21,591 nucleotides of DNA from NCBI GenBank assembly GCA_964595565.1, contig CAZQQX010000031.1, positions 1 through 21,591 on the forward strand, given 5' to 3'. Position numbers and translations under genes: made by a program. Below the pieces are notes generated by a model. That model worked only from the letters and a program-made list of their open reading frames with translations, was not told the DNA's origin and did no database searches. The stretch is from JAQVEM01 sp964595565. GTDB taxonomy: Bacteria; Actinomycetota; Humimicrobiia; Humimicrobiales; Humimicrobiaceae. Positions 14,911 to 21,591 of this stretch are shown piece by piece; the stretch's first letter is position 1, and each line of letters opens with the position of its first letter.

Positions 14911-17535
14911 ATGGCTTCAAAAAAGTATGTATATTTTTTTGGCGAGGGTAAGAAAGAAATGAAAAAGCTCCTCGGAGGAAAGGGGGCTAACCTATCAGAG
15001 ATGACAAACATCGGGCTGACGGTGCCCTATGGGTTTACCATAACAACAGAAGTCTGCAATCTGTTTTATGAACTGGGCAAAAGATATCCGGAAGGTCTGG
15101 ACGAGCAGATTGATAAAAATTTAAAAAAACTGGAAGAAAAGATGGGCATGGGCTTTGGAGATGAAAATAATCCGCTTCTTGTTTCTGTGAGGTCGGGTGC
15201 AGCTATCTCTATGCCCGGCATGATGGACACGGTACTGAACCTTGGTTTAAATGACAGAACAATAAAAGGTTTGATTAAAAAGACAGACAATGAAAGATTC
15301 AGCTGGGACTCATACAGAAGATTTATACAGATGTTTGGTGATGTGGTAATGGGTGTTGAACATGATAAGTTTGAGGAGGCACTGCAGGCCAGAAAGGATA
15401 AAAAAAAGGTAAAATATGACACTGAGCTGGATGCGGATGACCTAAAAGAGCTGATAGATGATTACAAAAAAATCATAAAAGAAGCAAGAGGCAGAAGTTT
15501 CCCCCAGGACCCGAGAAAACAGCTTAAAATGTCCATTGATGCAGTATTTGGTTCATGGAACAATAAGAGAGCTATATCCTACAGGAATCTCCATGATATC
15601 CCGCATAATATCGGTACTGCTGTAAATGTACAGGCTATGGTTTTTGGTAATATGGGAAATAATTCAGCGACCGGCGTGGCCTTTACCAGAAATCCGGCGA
15701 CAGGGGAGGATAAGTTTTATGGAGAGTATCTGCTCAATGCACAGGGAGAAGATGTCGTTGCAGGTATAAGGACTCCCCAGCCAATATCTAAATTAAAAGA
15801 AGAAATGTCTGACATATATGAACAGCTAATGGATGTAAGAAAAAAACTTGAGGATCATTACAGAGATATGCAGGACTTAGAATTTACCATCCAGGAGGGG
15901 AAATTATATATTCTTCAGACAAGGACCGGTAAGAGGACTGCAGCTGCGGCGTTAAGAATTGCTGTTGATATGGTTAATAAGAAATATATTGATAAGAAGA
16001 CTGCTGTAACAAGAGTTGAGCCACAAATGCTTGACCAGTTACTTCACAAGCAGCTAGACAATAAGGCAAAGGAGAAAGCAGAACTGCTCTCAAAAGGGCT
16101 TCCTGCATCTCCCGGAGCAGCACTGGGCAGGGTTGTTTTTGATGCTGATGAAGCAGTAAAAGAGGCAAAGGATGATAATGTAATTCTGGTAAGAACAGAA
16201 ACATCTCCGGAAGATATTCAGGGAATGGCAGTGGCCCAGGGGATTTTAACAGCCCGGGGTGGAATGACCTCACATGCTGCAGTAGTGGCCAGAGGAATGG
16301 GCAAATGTTGTGTTGCCGGAGCAGAAGACATAAAGGTATATGAGAACAAAAAATACTTTGAGGTAAACGGCAGCAGGATAAACGGGGGTGACTGGATTAC
16401 TCTGGATGGCTCTACAGGAGAAATATTTAAAGGTAAAATTCCTGTTGTTGACCCGGTGGTAGGAGAAGATTTCAAAAAATTAATGAGCTGGGTTGATAAT
16501 TTCAGAACCATAGGAGTAAGGGCAAATGCTGACACTCCGCATGATTCCAGAGTTGCCCGTGATTTTGGGGCAGAAGGCATCGGGCTCTGCAGGACAGAGC
16601 ATATGTTTTTTGAAGCAGACAGGATTAAGGCAGTAAGGAAGATGATAGTAGCAAAGAGCAGGGAAGAAAGAGAAAAAGCTTTAAAGCAGATTCTGCCCAT
16701 GCAGAAAAAAGATTTTATGGATATATTTAAAGTAATGAACGGGCTGCCCGTAACTATAAGGTTGCTTGACCCACCACTTCATGAGTTTTTACCCAGCGAG
16801 GAGGAAGATATAAAAGAGATATCCGGGGAGCTGGGGGTAGAATTTGATGAGCTAAAAGCAACAGTAAACTCTCTTCATGAAATGAATCCAATGCTGGGGC
16901 ACAGGGGCTGCAGGCTTTCAATTAGTTATCCGGAGATTCTTGATATGCAGGTAAGGGCTATATTTGAGGCAGCTGTTGAGCTTACGAAAAAAGGGTATAA
17001 AGTAAAGCCGGAAGTGATGGTACCACTGGTTGGAACTTTAAATGAAATCAAGGTTTTAAAAGAGCAGATTGTAGGGATTGCCAGCGAAATAATAAAGAAT
17101 GGGAAAAAGAAGTTCAGTTATAAAGTGGGAACCATGATAGAAGTTCCACGGGCATGTGTTATTGCAGATGATATAGCAAAAGAAGCAGAGTTTTTCAGTT
17201 TCGGGACCAATGACTTAACCCAGATGACATTTGGATTTTCCAGAGATGATGCCGGCAAATTCCTTCCTGATTATATAGAAAAAGGGATACTGGAGAAGGA
17301 CCCATTTGCTACCCTTGATAGAGAAGGAGTCGGACAGCTGGTTAAGATGGGCGTTGAAAAAGGAAGGAAAACAAGAGCAGATTTAAAGATTGGTATATGT
17401 GGTGAACATGGCGGCGACCCGAGTTCAGTAGAATTCTGTCACATGCTGGGTCTGGACTATGTAAGTTGTTCACCTTACAGGGTTCCGGTTGCCAGGCTGG
17501 CCGCAGCCAGAGCAGCTATAGGTGAAACTGATTAG
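14911..17535 (+). CDS. ppdK: Pyruvate, phosphate dikinase
   Basis: Interconverts pyruvate + ATP + Pi with PEP + AMP + PPi; in anaerobes it often works in glycolysis. The 874-residue product has the N-terminal ATP-grasp domain (GGKGANLSEMT, SVRSGAAISMPGMMDTVLN), the swivelling phosphohistidine domain GGMTSHAAVVARGMG and the C-terminal PEP/pyruvate barrel with GTNDLTQMTFGFSRDD and GICGEHGGDP. Counted from ATG 14911 the phosphohistidine is His455 and the neighbouring Thr is 453, the same numbers as in Clostridium symbiosum PPDK. I prefer ATG 14911 over an in-frame TTG at 14902 because AAAGG at 14896-14900 is 10 nt from the ATG but touches the TTG. The regulator genes ccpN and yqfL that Bacillus has here are absent. 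Confidence 0.97.
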   Translation: MASKKYVYFFGEGKKEMKKLLGGKGANLSEMTNIGLTVPYGFTITTEVCNLFYELGKRYPEGLDEQIDKNLKKLEEKMGMGFGDENNPLLVSVRSGAAISMPGMMDTVLNLGLNDRTIKGLIKKTDNERFSWDSYRRFIQMFGDVVMGVEHDKFEEALQARKDKKKVKYDTELDADDLKELIDDYKKIIKEARGRSFPQDPRKQLKMSIDAVFGSWNNKRAISYRNLHDIPHNIGTAVNVQAMVFGNMGNNSATGVAFTRNPATGEDKFYGEYLLNAQGEDVVAGIRTPQPISKLKEEMSDIYEQLMDVRKKLEDHYRDMQDLEFTIQEGKLYILQTRTGKRTAAAALRIAVDMVNKKYIDKKTAVTRVEPQMLDQLLHKQLDNKAKEKAELLSKGLPASPGAALGRVVFDADEAVKEAKDDNVILVRTETSPEDIQGMAVAQGILTARGGMTSHAAVVARGMGKCCVAGAEDIKVYENKKYFEVNGSRINGGDWITLDGSTGEIFKGKIPVVDPVVGEDFKKLMSWVDNFRTIGVRANADTPHDSRVARDFGAEGIGLCRTEHMFFEADRIKAVRKMIVAKSREEREKALKQILPMQKKDFMDIFKVMNGLPVTIRLLDPPLHEFLPSEEEDIKEISGELGVEFDELKATVNSLHEMNPMLGHRGCRLSISYPEILDMQVRAIFEAAVELTKKGYKVKPEVMVPLVGTLNEIKVLKEQIVGIASEIIKNGKKKFSYKVGTMIEVPRACVIADDIAKEAEFFSFGTNDLTQMTFGFSRDDAGKFLPDYIEKGILEKDPFATLDREGVGQLVKMGVEKGRKTRADLKIGICGEHGGDPSSVEFCHMLGLDYVSCSPYRVPVARLAAARAAIGETD

Positions 17536-17732
17536 CCGGCAGAGAAACCATAAACAACATAAAATTTATTGAAATATTTGGGAATATTCCTCTTATAAAA
17601 AAATATATTAGTGGTAAAATAAGTTTTAGATTTCTTAAGTTTTAATTAATTTAAATTGATAAATCATGTATTTCTACTGCCAGCTTTAAAAGGGATATTT
17701 TATAACTATTATATTTAAATACCGGGAAAATA
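17536..17732 (+). other. Spacer between ppdK and dnaG
   Basis: This 197-bp AT-rich stretch has no gene. It holds the 10-bp palindrome GGAATATTCC (17581-17590), a TAAAAT -10-like box (17615-17620) without a convincing -35, and TATTTTATAACT at 17696-17707, which also occurs before the HIT gene. No terminator hairpin is evident after ppdK. Confidence 0.55.
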
Positions 17733-19649
17733 ATGGGCAGAAGTCTAAAAGAGGGCGAGGTAGAGGAACTAAAATCTAAAGCAGATATTTACAGTGTCAT
17801 ATCCAATTACGTAAAGTTAAAAAAAACGGGCAAAAATTATACCGGCCTCTGCCCTTTCCATGATGAAAAAACACCATCTTTTACTGTGGATACATCAAAG
17901 CAGCTTTACCACTGTTTTGGCTGTGGAGAAGGCGGAGATGTAATAAATTTCATTGAAAAAATTGAAAATATGGATTTTGTGGAAGCTGTTGAATTTCTGG
18001 CAAAAAAGATTGGCTACAATCTAAAGTATAATTACAGTGGTTCCAGGGAATCGTCCAATATTAGAAACAGGCTTGTGGAGCTAAATGAGCAGGCAAAAAA
18101 GTATTTTAATTTTATACTTTTTAACAGTAAAAATGGGTTACCTCCCCTGAATTATTTAAAGAAAAGAGGTTTCACAGAAGATATTTTAAAAGAATTTGAG
18201 GTGGGATTCAGCCTGGATAGCTGGGACAGCTTATCAAAGTTTGCCATAAAGAGGGGGTATACCAGAGAAGAGCTATTGCAGTGCGGGCTGGCTATTGAAG
18301 GCAGAAGTGGAGGTACGGGAGTATACGACAGATTCAGGGGAAGAATAATGTTTCCCATTGAGGATATAGTGGGAAAAACAATAGGTTTCGGTGGAAGGAT
18401 TATTTCTGAAACCAGTAAAACCGGAGGCCAGAAAGCAAAGTATATAAATACACCTGAAACAAGGCTTTATTCAAAAAGTAAGAATATATACAGGATATAT
18501 CAGGCCAAGAATCATATTGTTGAAAAAGATGAAGTACTTATAGTAGAGGGGTACACCGATGTAATGGCTCTGTTCCAATCAGGAATAAAAAACGTGGTTG
18601 CGAGCCTGGGAACCGCTCTAACTTCTGACCAGATAAAAATTCTGGGAAGATTTACCAAAAATATTGTGCTTGTTTTTGATAGCGATAAAGCAGGTATGAA
18701 TGCATCGCTTAAAGGAGTTGAGCGCCTGAGAGAATATAATGAAAGATTAGATTTATATTATGAGAATAATTTGAATATAAGGGTGGCCGTACTTGAAGAG
18801 GACTATGACCCTGCCGATTTCATATTAAAGAAGGGCAAAGAAGCTTTTATAAAAAAGATTGAAGATGCGCCGGGTATTATTGATTTTACTATTGACGTAA
18901 TTATAAAAAGATATAATATAAACAGTCTGGCAGGTAAACTTAAGGCAAGTGATCATTTGATAAGATTTATATCCACTCTTTCATCGGGAATTATCCAGGA
19001 AGAGTGTATAAAAAAAATATCCCGGAAGCTAAATCTAAAGGAAAGCCTCCTTTTAGAAGAGATGTTGAAAAAGAAGTATGAAAAAAGTAAAAGAGCACTT
19101 AACTGGAACAGTAATTATACAGGTGAGAAGATGGAATCTAAAGCTGATAGTATTGTCCCGTTAAAAAGGATAGAGATAGATGCCTTGAGGTTAGTAATAA
19201 ACGGGATCGGGGGTAAAATTGATGAACTTTTAGAAATGGGACCCGAATATTTTAAATTTGAGGACACAAGAGAACTTTATACAATAGTAAGAAATGAAAT
19301 TTTAAATAAAAGAAAGGATAATAAAAAGGTAAACTTTCCTGTAAAAATAACGTCTGGTGCAATAGAAAATGAAGAAGTAAGAAAATTGTATAACCTGATT
19401 TTATTTAGTGAATCGCATTTCATGGACCAGAATATAGACCTGGCAAGCAGTGAGATAATCAATAATCTTAAAGGTATACGTATCTCAGAAAAAATTGAAG
19501 ATATAAGGAAAAAGATGATAGAATATGAAAATAATAGGAACATTTCAGGCTCTTTAAAGAATGGAGATGATACCGATGATACGTATAACCAGCTATACCG
19601 GGAGTTAATAGAGCTGGAAAAGGAAAAAATGAACCTTAGGATAATTTAA
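17733..19649 (+). CDS. dnaG: DNA primase DnaG
   Basis: Synthesises RNA primers for lagging-strand replication and works with the replicative helicase DnaB/DnaC. The 638-residue protein has the N-terminal CHC2 zinc finger (Cys40, His43, Cys61, Cys64 in LCPFHDEKTPSF...YHCFGCGEGGD), the RNA polymerase core with GFGGRII near 218, and the TOPRIM domain with Glu272 in VEGYTD and Asp316/Asp318 in VFDSDKAG. The last 200 residues are poorly conserved, as usual for the helicase-binding part, and end in a charged helix. Length is slightly above the Bacillus enzyme. The ATG has only a weak GGGA upstream. rpoD follows after 17 nt, forming the dnaG-rpoD core of the macromolecular-synthesis operon without rpsU. 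Confidence 0.97.
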   Translation: MGRSLKEGEVEELKSKADIYSVISNYVKLKKTGKNYTGLCPFHDEKTPSFTVDTSKQLYHCFGCGEGGDVINFIEKIENMDFVEAVEFLAKKIGYNLKYNYSGSRESSNIRNRLVELNEQAKKYFNFILFNSKNGLPPLNYLKKRGFTEDILKEFEVGFSLDSWDSLSKFAIKRGYTREELLQCGLAIEGRSGGTGVYDRFRGRIMFPIEDIVGKTIGFGGRIISETSKTGGQKAKYINTPETRLYSKSKNIYRIYQAKNHIVEKDEVLIVEGYTDVMALFQSGIKNVVASLGTALTSDQIKILGRFTKNIVLVFDSDKAGMNASLKGVERLREYNERLDLYYENNLNIRVAVLEEDYDPADFILKKGKEAFIKKIEDAPGIIDFTIDVIIKRYNINSLAGKLKASDHLIRFISTLSSGIIQEECIKKISRKLNLKESLLLEEMLKKKYEKSKRALNWNSNYTGEKMESKADSIVPLKRIEIDALRLVINGIGGKIDELLEMGPEYFKFEDTRELYTIVRNEILNKRKDNKKVNFPVKITSGAIENEEVRKLYNLILFSESHFMDQNIDLASSEIINNLKGIRISEKIEDIRKKMIEYENNRNISGSLKNGDDTDDTYNQLYRELIELEKEKMNLRII

Positions 19650-19666
19650 GATTGAGGTGATTTAAT

Positions 19667-20767
19667 ATGAAAAGAGGGTCAGAGTTTAAGTTTGAGGAAG
19701 TGAAGATGCTGATAAATAAGGGTAAGTCCGAAGGTATTCTGACCACAGAGGAAATTGCCGATACACTTTCAGATATAGAACTATCAAAAGAGCAAATAGA
19801 AAACATTTACGATGTTATTCAGAATCTCGGGGTAGAAATTGTATGTGAAAATGATGAAGATATTAATGATGAAACAATAGAAAAAAAAGGTGATGAGGAA
19901 ATTTTGACAAAAAGATTGGATTTAACAGTAAAGTCTCCTACCAATGACCCGGTAAGAATGTACCTTAAGGAGATCGGAAAGGTAAGGCTTCTCACTGCTT
20001 ATGAAGAAGTCAATCTTGCCAGGAGGATTGAGGCAGGTGACCAGGAAGCCAAGAGGATGCTTGTTGAAGCAAACCTCAGGCTTGTGGTAAGCATCGCAAA
20101 AAAATATGTGGGAAGAGGAATGCTTTTTCTGGACCTTATACAGGAAGGTAATCTCGGACTGATAAGAGCGGTTGAGAAATTTGACTACAAGAAAGGTTAT
20201 AAGTTCTCAACCTATGCCACATGGTGGATAAGGCAGGCAATTACCAGGGCTATAGCCGACCAGGCAAGAACCATAAGGATTCCTGTGCATATGGTAGAGA
20301 CTATAAACAAGCTAATAAGAGTACAGAGGCAATTACTGCAGAAACTGGGCAGAGAACCCACGCCGGAGGAAATTGCCAGGAAAATGAAATTTTCGGCTGA
20401 GAAGGTAAGGGAAATCATGAAAATATCCCAGGAGCCAGTGTCTTTAGAGACTCCTATAGGGGAGGAAGAGGACAGCCATCTGGGAGATTTTATAGAAGAT
20501 TCCGAGGTTGAAGCGCCTTCCGATGCTGCTTCCTTTACCATGCTTCAGGAACAGCTTCAGGAAGTTTTAAATACCTTAAATGACAGGGAAAGAAAAGTTA
20601 TCCAGCTAAGATTCGGACTTCAGGACGGACATCCGAGGACTCTGGAAGAAGTGGGCAGGGAGTTTGGAGTAACCAGGGAAAGAATCAGGCAGATAGAATC
20701 AAAAACACTGGGTAAATTAAGACATCCGAACAGAAGCAGTGTGCTGAGGGATTTCCTGGAGCATTAG
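19667..20767 (+). CDS. rpoD: RNA polymerase primary sigma factor RpoD (SigA)
   Basis: Housekeeping group 1 sigma factor that directs RNA polymerase to -35/-10 promoters. The 366 residues include a short region 1.1-like N-terminus (about 8-60), an acidic linker (60-78), region 1.2 beginning DPVRMYLKEIG (94 on), region 2 with the AKKYVGRGMLFLDLIQEGNLGL core and the promoter-melting/-10 helix STYATWWIRQAITRAI (171-186), region 3, and region 4.2 with the -35-reading helix TLEEVGREFGVTRERIRQIE (325-344). It is short and lacks the large insertion of proteobacterial RpoD, as in Firmicutes SigA (about 370 residues). GAGGTGA (19654-19660) lies 6 nt before the ATG, one of the better ribosome binding sites in the window. 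It ends with TAG. Confidence 0.98.
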   Translation: MKRGSEFKFEEVKMLINKGKSEGILTTEEIADTLSDIELSKEQIENIYDVIQNLGVEIVCENDEDINDETIEKKGDEEILTKRLDLTVKSPTNDPVRMYLKEIGKVRLLTAYEEVNLARRIEAGDQEAKRMLVEANLRLVVSIAKKYVGRGMLFLDLIQEGNLGLIRAVEKFDYKKGYKFSTYATWWIRQAITRAIADQARTIRIPVHMVETINKLIRVQRQLLQKLGREPTPEEIARKMKFSAEKVREIMKISQEPVSLETPIGEEEDSHLGDFIEDSEVEAPSDAASFTMLQEQLQEVLNTLNDRERKVIQLRFGLQDGHPRTLEEVGREFGVTRERIRQIESKTLGKLRHPNRSSVLRDFLEH

Positions 20768-20802
20768 CATTGCCGGCAGGCTTAATATTGCTGCATGCGG
20801 TG

Positions 20803-20843
20803 GGTGACTTATAACTGTAATTTAAGGATTGGCTCACCTTTTT
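20803..20843 (+). terminator. Weak candidate terminator after rpoD
   Basis: GGTGA (20803-20807) can pair with TCACC (20834-20838), which is followed directly by TTTTT (20839-20843). The stem is only 5 bp and the loop is 26 nt, so efficiency is doubtful, but the position between rpoD and the tRNA promoter fits. Confidence 0.3.
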
Positions 20844-20857
20844 CAGCTAATTTGGTA

Positions 20858-20885
20858 TTGAAATAAACTTTCTATATACTATAAT
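20858..20885 (+). promoter_or_regulatory. Promoter of tRNA-Asn
   Basis: TTGAAA (20858-20863), 16-nt spacer, perfect TATAAT (20880-20885). Transcription would begin near 20892, about 19 nt before the mature 5' end of the tRNA. It is one of the best promoter matches in the window. Confidence 0.7.
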
Positions 20886-20910
20886 AGCTTATCGTGCACT
20901 ATCCCGGTGT

Positions 20911-20986
<76 letters not shown>

Positions 20987-20990
20987 AAGA

Positions 20991-21173
20991 CTATTTTAAA
21001 ATACCAAGATATTTCTTAATATGCTTAGTCAAGTCATTATCAATTTCTTAATGCCTGGGTACTGGCTGTTTTTGCCCCGTCTTGGGATTTATATAAATAT
21101 CATGTCTTGAACCAGGTCTTAAAAATACGCAGCCTTCTTTTTTTATTTGTTTTAAAAGTTCGCTGCGTTTCAT
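20991..21173 (-). pseudogene. hicA: HicA mRNA-interferase toxin with in-frame stop
   Basis: Read on the minus strand from ATG at 21173, the product starts MKRSELLKQIKKEGCVFLRP and contains GSRHDIY with the catalytic His24, then NPKTGQKQPVPRH, all as in HicA (YcfA-like) toxins that cut mRNA. A TAA at 21050-21048 stops it after 41 residues. The same frame resumes with EIDNDLTKHIKKYLGILK and ends at a TAG (20993-20991), which is the expected HicA C-terminal helix; full length would be 60 residues, the family norm. Family members usually have PRHSEI here, so a TCA to TAA change would explain it. The start overlaps the hicB stop as ATGA. The toxin is most likely inactive, though the fragment keeps the catalytic His. 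Confidence 0.85.
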
Positions 21174-21361
21174 ACTGAGATTTCTTTTAGCTGAAAATCC
21201 GAGGGTACATCATCCATTAACATTAGCCTATAAGCATCTTTAAGGTTTTCTTCAAGTTCTTCAACAGTTTCACCCTGGCTCATAATTTCAGGGTGTTCAA
21301 GAATTTTACCTAACCAGAACTTTTTACCTTTCCAGTAAACTATTTTAATTTTTGTATGCAT
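21170..21361 (-). CDS. hicB: HicB family antitoxin (short form)
   Basis: Antitoxin of a type II HicAB toxin-antitoxin module; it binds and blocks the HicA ribonuclease and usually represses its own operon. The 63-residue protein has the partial RNase H fold pattern of HicB: KIKIVYWKGKKFWLGKILEHPEIMSQGETVEELEENLKDAYRLML. No separate C-terminal DNA-binding domain is present, as in the short HicB type. The start is ATG at 21361, preceded by GGTGAT (21371-21366) 4 nt upstream; in-frame TTG/GTG codons further out would overlap that site. The gene precedes hicA and overlaps it by 4 nt. It looks intact although its partner toxin is interrupted, and it is the only minus-strand unit in the window. Confidence 0.88.
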   Translation of the reverse strand: MHTKIKIVYWKGKKFWLGKILEHPEIMSQGETVEELEENLKDAYRLMLMDDVPSDFQLKEISV

Positions 21362-21413
21362 TGTTATCACCAAATATTTATAATATGATTTATTAAAATT
21401 TCTAGCTGTTGAT

Positions 21414-21422
21414 ATTATAGCA
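21414..21422 (-). promoter_or_regulatory. Extended -10 promoter of hicBA
   Basis: On the minus strand TGCTATAAT (21422 down to 21414) is a full extended -10, the same string as the one upstream of glyQ. No good -35 is present. The transcript would begin near 21407 with a leader of about 46 nt containing the hicB ribosome binding site. Confidence 0.5.
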
Positions 21423-21452
21423 TAATAGAGTCTGGTTAAAAACTAACTACCA

Positions 21453-21478
21453 GGGTTTAAAAAATAGTTTTTCAACCC
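21453..21478. repeat. Imperfect hairpin upstream of hicBA
   Basis: GGGTT pairs with AACCC and, after one mismatch, AAAAA pairs with TTTTT around a 4-nt loop. No T run follows on either strand, so it is not an evident terminator. The rest of 21423-21591 holds no gene. Confidence 0.35.
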
Positions 21479-21591
21479 GATTAATTCCTTTAAAAAATGG
21501 TTCGAAATTTGCAACTTGGGGCTACGATTAATTTATTGAATAGTTCTAATAGATAAAAGCACCCCATAAATTTAACATCATATTATAAAAG

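Noticed and set aside
20992..21003. Palindrome TATTTTAAAATA after tRNA-Asn as a terminator
   Set aside because: It has no loop, no G+C and no following T run, and it belongs to the hicA 3' end.

Overview
The window is a compact stretch of conserved bacterial housekeeping genes, almost all on the + strand, in AT-rich DNA (by eye well under 40% G+C) with heavy use of AGA/AGG for Arg and ATA for Ile. The gene order dnaJ, rsmE, mtaB, HIT, phoH, yqfF/pgpH, ybeY, era, recO, glyQ, glyS, ppdK, dnaG, rpoD closely follows the Firmicutes arrangement (Bacillus/Clostridium type). The two-subunit glycyl-tRNA synthetase, pyruvate phosphate dikinase and dnaG-rpoD pair also fit an anaerobic Gram-positive-type lineage or a related uncultured phylum. 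I cannot name the organism from the sequence alone.

Layout. 135-3453: the chaperone DnaJ, then two overlapping RNA-modification genes (rsmE, mtaB). 3454-3796: a 343-bp spacer with three stacked promoter candidates and a tandem repeat, leading into a HIT-family protein. 4241-7926: PhoH ATPase, the membrane HD phosphodiesterase YqfF/PgpH and the RNase YbeY, the last two coupled by a 4-nt overlap. 7927-8688: where dgkA and cdd usually sit in Firmicutes there is a broken zinc metallopeptidase gene. 8689-11664: a GNAT acetyltransferase, era, deoC and recO. 11760-14799: glyQ and glyS. 14911-17535: ppdK. 17733-20767: primase DnaG and the primary sigma factor RpoD. 20911-20986: tRNA-Asn(GTT). 20991-21361, minus strand: a HicB antitoxin gene followed by a hicA toxin gene that carries an in-frame stop.

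The genes serve translation (rsmE, mtaB, ybeY, era, glyQS, tRNA-Asn), replication, repair and transcription (dnaG, recO, rpoD), protein folding (dnaJ), c-di-AMP signalling (yqfF) and central carbon flow (ppdK, deoC). No mobile-element genes, CRISPR arrays or rRNA genes were seen.

No clearly new system is visible. The points most worth a second look are the nonsense-interrupted HicA toxin beside an intact HicB antitoxin directly against the tRNA-Asn 3' end, the metallopeptidase gene with one in-frame amber codon, and the regulatory DNA upstream of the HIT, glyQ, ppdK and dnaG genes.
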